Shown here piece by piece: positions 1 to 5,428 of a stretch of 7,336 bases of DNA. A program made the position numbers and the translations under genes. How positions within the stretch are numbered: the first letter of the stretch is position 1; every line of letters starts with the position of its first letter. Source of the DNA: an uncultured beta proteobacterium (GTDB lineage Bacteria; Pseudomonadota; Gammaproteobacteria; Burkholderiales; Burkholderiaceae_C); contig CAIQEX010000418.1 in the NCBI GenBank assembly GCA_903870955.1, positions 1 to 7,336 on the forward strand. The letters are read 5' to 3'. The notes under the pieces are model-generated. The model saw only the letters and a program-made list of their open reading frames with translations, did not search any database and was not told the DNA's origin.

Positions 1-100
1 CCGCATAGCCGACGCCAGCGAATATGCGCCAATTCGATTCCTGCGCCTGAGCGGACAGGCACGCGATAGTTATCAGAGCAGCCGTGAGTACCTTCTTCAT
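1..100 (-). CDS. Secreted or outer-membrane protein, N-terminal fragment
   Basis: Only the first 33 codons are in the window; the gene runs off the left edge. The protein begins MKKVLTAALITIACLSAQAQ, a typical Sec signal peptide: two lysines, a hydrophobic core and a probable AQA cleavage site just before QES. The first mature residues (NWRIFAGVGYA) have the alternating aromatic/glycine look of the first strand of an outer-membrane beta-barrel, but this is too short to name a family. The start is supported by a purine-rich AGGGGGA tract about 5 bases upstream of the ATG. It is divergent from the 182-aa gene starting at 380, so the 279-bp gap between them should hold promoters for both. A periplasmic or envelope location is well supported; beta-barrel is inference. 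Confidence 0.7.
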   Translation of the reverse strand, partial: MKKVLTAALITIACLSAQAQESNWRIFAGVGYA

Positions 101-178
101 GTTTTCCCCCTGGTTGAGTCAATTGATGTGTTGCAAGTCGCTAATGAGCATTTCCCCTTAGGACATGGATAGTCTGCA

Positions 179-206
179 TTTATCTGCAATGGAATGCGAC
201 TGTAAA
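179..206 (-). promoter_or_regulatory. Candidate sigma-70 promoter for the leftward envelope-protein gene
   Basis: Read on the minus strand, TTTACA (201-206, 5/6 to TTGACA) is followed after 16 bases by GATAAA (179-184, 4/6 to TATAAT). This would start transcription near 172 and leave a leader of about 70 bases before the ATG at 100. An AAAGC-n5-GCTTT dyad (205-219) touches the -35 box, and the ACGTAAAAnTACG motif at 223-235 lies just upstream, where an activator would bind. Found by eye only. Confidence 0.35.
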
Positions 207-222
207 AGCGCATAGCTTTGCT

Positions 223-235
223 ACGTAAAACTACG
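223..235 (+). repeat. Control-region motif ACGTAAAAnTACG, copy 1
   Basis: ACGTAAAACTACG. It matches the copy at 288-300 at 12 of 13 positions; the two lie exactly 65 bp apart. Inside each copy, ACG recurs after 10 bp, one helical turn, as expected for a regulator touching one DNA face. On the minus strand this copy contains TACGTAG, close to the GTAMGTAG class of FixJ sites, which suggests a NarL/FixJ-type response regulator. That assignment is inference. Confidence 0.45.
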
Positions 236-258
236 CAGAAATTCCTTTAAAGCTGAAG

Positions 259-280
259 TTCAGTGCGTAGTTCCACTGAA
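259..280. repeat. Perfect 7-bp inverted repeat in the divergent control region
   Basis: TTCAGTG (259-265) and CACTGAA (274-280) are perfect reverse complements with an 8-base spacer. The left arm also belongs to the overlapping palindrome CTGAA-G-TTCAG at 253-263. It sits between the two ACGTAAAAnTACG motifs. It could be an operator for a dimeric regulator; no T-tract follows, so it is not a terminator. Confidence 0.4.
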
Positions 281-287
281 GTGCAGC

Positions 288-300
288 ACGTAAAAATACG
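288..300 (+). repeat. Control-region motif ACGTAAAAnTACG, copy 2
   Basis: ACGTAAAAATACG, differing from copy 1 (223-235) at one position and keeping the internal 10-bp spacing of ACG. It lies about 80 bp upstream of the ATG at 380, so it could act on the rightward gene, while copy 1 is better placed for the leftward gene. Confidence 0.45.
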
Positions 301-329
301 GCTGCGCTGGTTTACCTTGCTATCTACGA

Positions 330-359
330 TTGACCGTGAAAAAGCAACGGGTCCATTAA
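330..359 (+). promoter_or_regulatory. Weak candidate promoter for the 182-aa protein gene
   Basis: TTGACC (330-335, 5/6 to TTGACA) is followed after 18 bases by CATTAA (354-359), a poor -10 box. Transcription would begin close to 366, giving a very short leader. The weak -10 fits a promoter that needs an activator, but the call is uncertain. Confidence 0.25.
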
Positions 360-379
360 TCTTGAAGAGGGGGGCGGCC

Positions 380-928
380 ATGAAAGTTAACGAGTCAATC
401 GAGTGGGGAAAACGTTCACATGCATGTGGTTTCAAATACCGCCCCCTGGCTATTTCCGGCATATTTTTTCTCACGACTCTTGCTTGCGATATTTTGTTGG
501 CCACTTCTTTGGCCGAAGAATCTTTGGCTGTCTGGTTGTGGGCGATAGCGGTAACCGTGTGCTTTGCAACTTTCATTACTTCCTTAAAGTCTGACTACTT
601 CAAGGTGTTGCATTACGTTGTTGACCATGCAGGTGTTCACCTTCAGTACGAAGTAACCAAGGGTCCGCTGGAGACATCAAAACTTGTGCAGAGAATGCAA
701 TCATGGTCGGCCGTGAAATCAGCCAACTATTCGACGCATTCGGTTGAGGATGACGCTGACGTACGGCGCGGCGTGTTGCTCACTTTGCGTAAGCCTCTTG
801 AAGGCGGTCGCACCAACGTAGAACTTTTGTCTGATCGTCCTGAGCAGTTGATGGCGTATGTGGGTTCGCAACTCAATCCTTCGCGAGTCACCCAAAAGAA
901 CAGTGACGCAACTATGGCCATTGCCTAG
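380..928 (+). CDS. Uncharacterised two-helix membrane protein, 182 aa
   Basis: I do not recognise this family. The ATG at 380 is preferred over the in-frame ATG at 263 because a G-rich Shine-Dalgarno tract (GAGGGGGG) lies just upstream; the extra 39 residues of the longer form run through the operator-like repeats and look non-coding. The protein has a short polar N-terminus, a membrane helix at about residues 23-42, a short acidic turn (AEES), a second helix at about 48-68, then a soluble domain of about 110 residues with alternating hydrophobic strands, ending in a polar tail. Two helices followed by a small beta-rich cytoplasmic domain resembles the layout of YcxB-like or bacterial PH-like membrane proteins, but this is a shape comparison only. 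GC content is near 50% by eye, below that of the genes to the right, which hints at an accessory or acquired gene. It converges on the desulfurase fragment across a shared terminator. Confidence 0.75.
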   Translation: MKVNESIEWGKRSHACGFKYRPLAISGIFFLTTLACDILLATSLAEESLAVWLWAIAVTVCFATFITSLKSDYFKVLHYVVDHAGVHLQYEVTKGPLETSKLVQRMQSWSAVKSANYSTHSVEDDADVRRGVLLTLRKPLEGGRTNVELLSDRPEQLMAYVGSQLNPSRVTQKNSDATMAIA

Positions 929-976
929 TCTGCGCCCTACAACGCTTTGTAGATCCATTGGAACTTCGCCAAATAG

Positions 977-1035
977 AAAAGGCCCGGTGGCGCTGCGAAT
1001 CCAGAGACTGGACTGCAAGCACCACCGGGCCTTTT
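977..1035. terminator. Bidirectional intrinsic terminator
   Basis: A perfect 14-bp stem (AAAAGGCCCGGTGG at 977-990 with its complement at 1022-1035) continues past one C/A mismatch with three more pairs (992-994 with 1018-1020). The loop holds a second small hairpin, TCCAG-AGA-CTGGA. The GC-rich core ends in four A on the left and four T on the right, so it gives a U-tract in either direction. It lies between convergent genes (stops at 928 and 1073) and can serve both. Confidence 0.85.
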
Positions 1036-1072
1036 AACTTTCGCCCGGCTGCTAAGCCTTGCCGTTTACACG

Positions 1073-1417
1073 TCAGTGCCTCCGGGCAGAACTCAGACGT
1101 CGCACCACCGCGATCATCCGGTCCACTTCTTCGCAGGTGTTGTAGAACGCCAGCGAGGGACGCACCGTGGTCTCCACACCCATGCGGCGCAGGATCGGCT
1201 GCGCGCAGTGGTGACCGGAGCGCACCGCAATGCCTTCGTCATTCAAGGCCTTGCCCACTTCTTCGGTGGTGTAGCCCTTGAGCACATACGACAGCACCAC
1301 CCACAAGACCGCGATGCCCAGGCCCGGCAATATTTCGACCTCGTCAAACGGGTTGTATTCGGCGGGGATACGCCATTCTTCTGGTGTGTGTACGGGTAAT
1401 TGAGGTGTGCCTGACAT
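1073..1417 (-). CDS. Truncated SufS/CsdA-type cysteine desulfurase, C-terminal part only
   Basis: Residues from about 42 to 110 match the C-terminal end of group II cysteine desulfurases. They contain the signature AVRSGHHCAQP, in which Cys71 corresponds to the catalytic cysteine that takes sulfur from L-cysteine as a persulfide (Cys364 in E. coli SufS), followed by the conserved TVRPSLAFYNT segment. Full-length enzymes are about 400 aa or more. Here the whole PLP-binding large domain, including the Schiff-base lysine, is missing, so desulfurase activity is not expected. The first ~40 residues (MSGTPQLPVHTPEEW onward) are proline- and acid-rich and I cannot place them. The start at 1417 is chosen because AGGAG lies 7 bases upstream; an in-frame ATG at 1456 lacks a good site. 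The frame is open with no stops, so this is either an in-frame deletion remnant or a small persulfide-carrier-like protein. The first is more likely. Confidence 0.82.
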   Translation of the reverse strand: MSGTPQLPVHTPEEWRIPAEYNPFDEVEILPGLGIAVLWVVLSYVLKGYTTEEVGKALNDEGIAVRSGHHCAQPILRRMGVETTVRPSLAFYNTCEEVDRMIAVVRRLSSARRH

Positions 1418-1557
1418 AGTGAACTCCTGCATGCGCGTTGCGTGCGCTGAGTTCATTCTGTCGGCTGGCAGGCCGTAGCGTAAGGAAGAAAAACGCAGTT
1501 ATAAATAACGCCAGCGTGTATGCGGCCGTTTGCCTTGCGTGCGCCGGCGCTTAAGGC

Positions 1558-3123
1558 TTATTGAAGTTGCAGTTGACGCCCGGCAGCGTTGCCCAGATTG
1601 AACACGGCCACCGATTGCACAAGGTCCTGCGCTTGGGCTTTGAGGCTGCTAGCGGCAGCCGCCATCTGCTCAACCAGGGCGGCGTTCTGCTGTGTGGCCT
1701 TATCCATTTGCTGTACGGCCTCACCCACCTGTGCCACGCCACTCGACTGCTGGTGGCTGGCGGCGCTGATCTCCGTCATGATGTCGGAGACGCGCTGGAT
1801 GGCGCTCACCACTTCGCTCATGGTCGCACCCGCTTGGTCCACCAGCGCCGAGCCTTGCTCCACGCGTTGCACGCTGTCACCGATCAGGCTCTTGATTTCC
1901 TTGGCGGCATCGGCGGAGCGTCCGGCCAAACTGCGCACCTCACTGGCCACCACGGCAAAACCGCGGCCCTGCTCGCCGGCACGCGCCGCTTCGACGGCGG
2001 CGTTGAGGGCCAGGATATTGGTCTGGAAGGCAATGCCGTCGATGACGCTGATGATGTCCGATATTTTGCGTGACGAGGTGTTGATGCCCTTCATGGTTTC
2101 CACCACCTGGTTCACCACGTTGCCGCCTTTGGCCGCCACCGCCGAGGCGTTGACGGCGAGCTGTTTGGCCTGCTGGGCCGAGTCGGCGTTTTGTCGCACG
2201 GTGGCGCCCAACTCTTCCATGCTGGAGGCAGTTTCTTCCAGCGCGCTGGCCTGTTGCTCGGTGCGGGCACTCAGGTCGTTATTGCCCTGTGCAATTTCCG
2301 CGCTGGCGGTGGCAACGCTCTCAGAGCCAAGACGCACATGGGAGACTACGGAAATCAGACTGGCCTGCATCGTGGACAGCGCCCGGGCCATCTCGGCAAG
2401 CTCGTCGCTTCCATCAACAGCAATCGGTTGGCTCAGGTCACCGGCGCTGATGTGCTCGGCTGCGGAGTGGGTGGCGGCCAGTCCGCGTGCAATGCTGCGC
2501 GACAACCCCCAACTGGCAAACACCGCAATGCCGATACACGTCAGCAGCAGCAGTGCACCCCAAAAAAAGAGACGGTTGAATTCGGTGGCAATGGCCTGGC
2601 GAGCAGCCCGCACATTGTCCAGTTGGCCATCCACCAGCGCTTGGGTGACGCGTATGTATTCGGTGGTCTGCGCCATGAGTTTGTCTTGCACCAGAGCCTT
2701 GGCGGCTTTGCTGTCGCCAGCGGCCTTGAGGGCGGTTACCTGGTCACGAATGGCCAGGTAGGCTTTGCGCACCTCGCCGACGGTATCTGCCCTTTGCTGG
2801 GTCGGCTTGTCTTGCACCAGATCCAGAAACGCCTTTTGTGTCTCGGTGGTTTTGGCTGTGGTTTCCTTCATCTGCGCGCCAAAGAAGTCGAGCATGGTGT
2901 TGCCGTCGGCATAGGCCACGGCCAGGGAGCGCGCCGAATTCTGTTTCACGTTGGCCTGCCAGACCTCAGCCAGATGCAGCAGCTCGGCTTCTTTCTCCAT
3001 GCGCGTGGCGGAGTTGGAAACTGATCGTATTTGCAGCGCGGTAATGCCCGCCAGAACCAGAAACGCCAGGGTGATAACCAAATAGCCCAGGCTGATGCGG
3101 GTGGAGATTTTGAGTGCGTTCAT
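1558..3123 (-). CDS. Methyl-accepting chemotaxis protein (chemoreceptor), 521 aa
   Basis: A transmembrane chemoreceptor that signals through CheW and CheA to the flagellar motor. Order of parts: cytoplasmic start, TM1 at about 12-30, a periplasmic ligand domain at 31-184 that is almost all helix (four-helix-bundle type, as in Tar/Tsr), TM2 at about 185-205, HAMP at about 206-258 ([21 protein letters not shown]), then the long signalling coiled coil. The hairpin tip is nearly invariant: [20 protein letters not shown] from 361, then the [18 protein letters not shown] stretch to about 400. Methylation-type Glu/Gln pairs occur near 289-297 and 478-486. The usual HAMP proline after TM2 is Gly214. 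The C-terminus (RQLQLQ) lacks the NWETF-type pentapeptide that tethers CheR/CheB, so its adaptation would depend on other receptors or a free methyltransferase. AGGAGA 8 bases upstream supports the start. The ligand cannot be read from sequence; the sulfur genes upstream are only a hint. Confidence 0.96.
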   Translation of the reverse strand: MNALKISTRISLGYLVITLAFLVLAGITALQIRSVSNSATRMEKEAELLHLAEVWQANVKQNSARSLAVAYADGNTMLDFFGAQMKETTAKTTETQKAFLDLVQDKPTQQRADTVGEVRKAYLAIRDQVTALKAAGDSKAAKALVQDKLMAQTTEYIRVTQALVDGQLDNVRAARQAIATEFNRLFFWGALLLLTCIGIAVFASWGLSRSIARGLAATHSAAEHISAGDLSQPIAVDGSDELAEMARALSTMQASLISVVSHVRLGSESVATASAEIAQGNNDLSARTEQQASALEETASSMEELGATVRQNADSAQQAKQLAVNASAVAAKGGNVVNQVVETMKGINTSSRKISDIISVIDGIAFQTNILALNAAVEAARAGEQGRGFAVVASEVRSLAGRSADAAKEIKSLIGDSVQRVEQGSALVDQAGATMSEVVSAIQRVSDIMTEISAASHQQSSGVAQVGEAVQQMDKATQQNAALVEQMAAAASSLKAQAQDLVQSVAVFNLGNAAGRQLQLQ

Positions 3124-3178
3124 GCTGCCGTCTCCTGAAGCGGGCGTTGCGACCCGGAACCATTGTTTTAGTCGCTTC

Positions 3179-3207
3179 AGTATCCACCATCAAAGTGCAG
3201 CTAGCAA
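3179..3207 (-). promoter_or_regulatory. Candidate sigma-70 promoter of the chemoreceptor gene
   Basis: On the minus strand, TTGCTA (3202-3207, 4/6) and GATACT (3179-3184, 4/6) are separated by 17 bases, about 55 bases upstream of the ATG at 3123. It lies in the 133-bp gap after cysB. A flagellar sigma-28 promoter (TAAA-N15-GCCGATAA) was looked for: a TAAA is present but no matching -10 box. Confidence 0.35.
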
Positions 3208-3256
3208 TACGCCCTTTCCCGCAGGCGTCCAATGGGAGTTCATCCCGCGCATGTCC

Positions 3257-4186
3257 TCAAGTGGCGTCCGCAAAGGCCGCCGCCACTACCTCCCGTGTCA
3301 GTGTGGGGGCAAACAGTTCGACAAAGCTGTAGACATAGCCGCGCAGCCAGGCGCCCTTGTGCAGACCCAATCGGGTGACGTTGACCGCGAACAGATGTCC
3401 GGCGTCCAGGATGTTCAAATTGCGGTCACGCTCCTCGTCCAGAGCGATCGAGGCGACGATGCCCACGCCCATCCCAAGTTCTACATAGGTCTTGATCACG
3501 TCGGCATCCATGGCGGTGAGCACGACGTTGGGATGCAGACCTTCGGCGTGGAAGGCATCGTCGATATGCGAGCGTCCGGTGTAGCCTACCTCGTAGGTGA
3601 TGATGGGATAGCGCGTGAGTTGCTGCAATGTGACGGGCCCGGTTTCCTGCAACAGCGGATGACCCGGTGGCACGATCACGCTGTGCGTCCAGCGGTAGCA
3701 CGGCAAGGTGACGAGCTGGCTGTAATCGCCCAGCGCTTCGGTGGCCACTCCGATATCGGCTTCGCCAGAGATCAGCATCGCCGCCACCTGCTTGGGCGAA
3801 CCCTGGTGCAGGTGCAGTGTGACCTTGGGAAACTTGTCGCGAAATTCCTTGACCACTTGTGGCAAGGCATAGCGCGCTTGCGAGTGGGTGGCGGCCACCG
3901 TCAGTTGGCCCTCCATTTGTTCGGTGAAATCCTGGCCGGCACGCCTGAGGTTTTCAGCGTCCAGTAACAGGCGCTCGACGATGGGAAGCAGCGCTGCGCC
4001 GGGCGGTGTCAGCCCGGTCAGGCGCTTGCCGGCACGCACAAATATTTCGACACCCAATTCGTCTTCAAGTTCGCGGATTTGCCGACTCACACCGGGCTGC
4101 GAGGTGAACAGCATATTGGCCACCTCGGTCAAATTGAAATTACAGCGCACGGCCTCGCGGACCGAGCGCAGTTGTTGAAAATTCAT
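3257..4186 (-). CDS. cysB: CysB-type LysR regulator of sulfur assimilation
   Basis: A 309-aa LysR-family regulator. In enteric bacteria CysB, with N-acetylserine or O-acetylserine as inducer, activates sulfate uptake and cysteine synthesis genes, while sulfide and thiosulfate oppose it. The N-terminal winged helix-turn-helix (about 4-60) begins [19 protein letters not shown] and has the LysR recognition segment [18 protein letters not shown]. The effector domain (about 93-300) carries CysB landmarks: [10 protein letters not shown] (100-109, the anion-binding segment, with Thr-His-Ser where E. coli has Thr-His-Thr), HQGSPKQ (127-133), VATEAL (147-152), YTGRS (202-206) and [16 protein letters not shown] (227-242). 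E. coli CysB is 324 aa; this one lacks only the tail. Its ATG overlaps the sbp stop (ATGA) and has no clear ribosome binding site, so it is probably translated by coupling to sbp. The paralogue Cbl is the main alternative name. Confidence 0.93.
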   Translation of the reverse strand: MNFQQLRSVREAVRCNFNLTEVANMLFTSQPGVSRQIRELEDELGVEIFVRAGKRLTGLTPPGAALLPIVERLLLDAENLRRAGQDFTEQMEGQLTVAATHSQARYALPQVVKEFRDKFPKVTLHLHQGSPKQVAAMLISGEADIGVATEALGDYSQLVTLPCYRWTHSVIVPPGHPLLQETGPVTLQQLTRYPIITYEVGYTGRSHIDDAFHAEGLHPNVVLTAMDADVIKTYVELGMGVGIVASIALDEERDRNLNILDAGHLFAVNVTRLGLHKGAWLRGYVYSFVELFAPTLTREVVAAAFADAT

Positions 4187-5232
4187 TTCTTGGTGTAGAT
4201 CTGGTCGAAGCTGGCACCTTCAGCAAAATGCTCCTGGTCAGCCTTCTCCCAGCCACCAAAGGCCTGGTCAATGGTGAATAAATTGATCTTGGCAAACTGT
4301 TTGGCGTACTTTGCCTTGGCCTTTTCAGAGACAGCGGGGCGGTAGAAGTTCTTGCCGGCAATGTCCTGGCCTTCTTCGGTGTAGAGGTACTTCAGGTATT
4401 CCTCCGCCACGGCACGTGTGCCCTTCTTGTCCACGTTCTTGTCGACCACGGCCACGGGTGGCTCGGCCAGGATGCTCAAGGGGGGTGCCACCACGTCAAA
4501 CTTGGCGCCGAATTCCTTTTCCAGCAAATAGGCTTCGTTTTCCCATGCGATCAGCACGTCGCCTTGGCCGCGCTGGGCAAAGGTGATGGTGGAGCCACGC
4601 GCACCGGTGTCGAGCACTGGCACATTGGCGTACAGCTTGGCAATGAATTCCTTGGCCTTGGCGTCACCACCGTATTTGCGTTTGGCGAATTCCCAAGCTG
4701 CCAGGTAGTTCCAGCGCGCACCGCCGGAGGTTTTGGGGTTGGGTGTGATGACTTTGACATCGGCGCGGATCAGGTCATCCCAATCCTTGATGCCCTTGGG
4801 GTTGCCTTCGCGCACCGCGAAGATGATGGTGCTGGTGTAAGGCGCCGAGTTGTGCGGCAGCTTCTTTTGCCAGTCTTTGGCCAACCAGCCGCCGTTTTTG
4901 ACGATCGCATCAATGTCACCCGCCAGGGCCAGGGTAACCACGTCGGCATCAAGCCCGTCGATTACCGAACGCGCCTGCTTGCCAGAGCCGCCATGCGACT
5001 GCTTGATGGTGACGTCCTGTCCGGTCTTGGCCTTCCAGTACTTGGTGAACGCGGCGTTGTAGTCGACGTACAACTCGCGCGTCGGGTCATAAGACACGTT
5101 GAGCAGGGTGACTGCCTGCTGAGCCAGTGCAGTGTGTGCCATGCCGAGCGAAGCGCCCACCAGGGCTACAGCGGCGGCGAGCTTCAATAATGAGCGGCGG
5201 GAATCAGTACTTTTTTGAGGGCGGTTTGCCAT
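4183..5232 (-). CDS. sbp: Periplasmic sulfate-binding protein of ABC transporter
   Basis: Binds sulfate (possibly thiosulfate) in the periplasm and passes it to the CysTWA importer. The 349-aa protein matches both family signatures: [13 protein letters not shown] at 67-79 and NPKTSGGAR at 165-173. Further conserved parts are [13 protein letters not shown] (43-55), [14 protein letters not shown] (95-108) and [12 protein letters not shown] (223-234). The signal peptide ends near ALA-QQ (residue 37). It contains SRRSLLK, which fits the twin-arginine export pattern, so Tat rather than Sec export is possible. The start at 5232 has GGAG 6 bases upstream. It is the first gene of a two-gene unit with cysB, which overlaps it by 4 bases. 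The transporter genes cysT, cysW and cysA, often next to sbp, are not in this window, so this binding protein must work with a permease encoded elsewhere. Confidence 0.96.
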   Translation of the reverse strand: MANRPQKSTDSRRSLLKLAAAVALVGASLGMAHTALAQQAVTLLNVSYDPTRELYVDYNAAFTKYWKAKTGQDVTIKQSHGGSGKQARSVIDGLDADVVTLALAGDIDAIVKNGGWLAKDWQKKLPHNSAPYTSTIIFAVREGNPKGIKDWDDLIRADVKVITPNPKTSGGARWNYLAAWEFAKRKYGGDAKAKEFIAKLYANVPVLDTGARGSTITFAQRGQGDVLIAWENEAYLLEKEFGAKFDVVAPPLSILAEPPVAVVDKNVDKKGTRAVAEEYLKYLYTEEGQDIAGKNFYRPAVSEKAKAKYAKQFAKINLFTIDQAFGGWEKADQEHFAEGASFDQIYTKK

Positions 5233-5291
5233 ATCAACTCCGAAATCTGAACAACGCGAAAGTGCGATGGATTGGATTCTGGAAGTGGATG

Positions 5292-5319
5292 GTTAAACCT
5301 GGAACTACTTAATTGTCAC
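5292..5319 (-). promoter_or_regulatory. Candidate promoter of sbp-cysB
   Basis: On the minus strand, GTGACA (5314-5319, 5/6 to TTGACA) is followed after 16 bases by TTTAAC (5292-5297, 4/6 to TATAAT). The start site would be near 5285, about 50 bases before the ATG. The surroundings are AT-rich compared with the neighbouring genes. The -35 box overlaps a direct repeat (5305-5328), which suggests regulation at this point. Confidence 0.45.
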
Positions 5320-5328
5320 TTCTTAATT
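5305..5328 (+). repeat. 14-bp-spaced direct repeat at the sbp promoter
   Basis: CTACTTAATT (5305-5314) and CTTCTTAATT (5319-5328) match at 9 of 10 positions and are spaced by 14 bp. The pair covers the proposed -35 box of sbp-cysB, so it could be a regulator binding site. No regulator is identified. Confidence 0.4.
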
Positions 5329-5342
5329 ACATTTTCGCATAA
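5327..5342 (-). promoter_or_regulatory. Possible CysB/LysR-type binding site upstream of sbp
   Basis: Read on the minus strand, TTATGCGAAAATGTAA is a short dyad (TTA-N10-TAA) in an AT-rich patch directly upstream of the proposed -35 box. LysR-type proteins bind such T/A-edged interrupted dyads, and CysB sites are AT-rich with TTAT-like half-sites. The encoded CysB makes self-activation of the operon plausible, but the match is weak. Confidence 0.25.
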
Positions 5343-5378
5343 GGAGGCCTTCTTAGGCACCTGAAAACCTGAATTTGG

Positions 5379-5413
5379 CGGGCAAGAACCCAGATCGATT
5401 GCCCGGTACCGGG
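5379..5413. other. Overlapping palindromes after the deaminase gene
   Basis: CGGGCAA (5379-5385) and TTGCCCG (5399-5405) form a 7-bp stem with a 13-base loop. It overlaps a perfect 12-bp palindrome, CCCGGTACCGGG (5402-5413). They lie 16-50 bases past the deaminase stop codon and could slow or end transcription or protect the 3' end. No T-tract follows on the minus strand, so this is not a classical intrinsic terminator. Confidence 0.3.
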
Positions 5414-5428
5414 TTTCTCGGCCAAGTC

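Noticed and set aside
263..379. Longer N-terminus for the 182-aa protein from the ATG at 263
   Set aside because: It would translate through the inverted repeat and the ACGTAAAAnTACG motif, has no good ribosome binding site, and adds no recognisable signal; the ATG at 380 has a strong G-rich site.
1541..1550. Palindrome GCGCCGGCGC just after the chemoreceptor gene as a terminator
   Set aside because: It is a self-complementary 10-mer with no room for a loop and no adjacent T-tract.
1589..2761. A 390-codon open frame on the plus strand, opposite the chemoreceptor
   Set aside because: It is antisense to the strongly recognised chemoreceptor; its translation is rich in Ser, Ala, Cys and Arg without domains, as expected for the complement of a GC-rich gene.
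2191..3024. A 277-codon plus-strand open frame with many Gly and His residues
   Set aside because: Another antisense shadow of the chemoreceptor with no ribosome binding site or family signature.
3150..3175. Flagellar sigma-28 promoter for the chemoreceptor
   Set aside because: TAAA is present on the minus strand, but the base stretch 15 positions downstream does not resemble GCCGATAA.
4564..5190. A 208-codon plus-strand open frame opposite sbp
   Set aside because: The minus strand carries both sulfate-binding signatures in this stretch, so the plus frame is a by-product.
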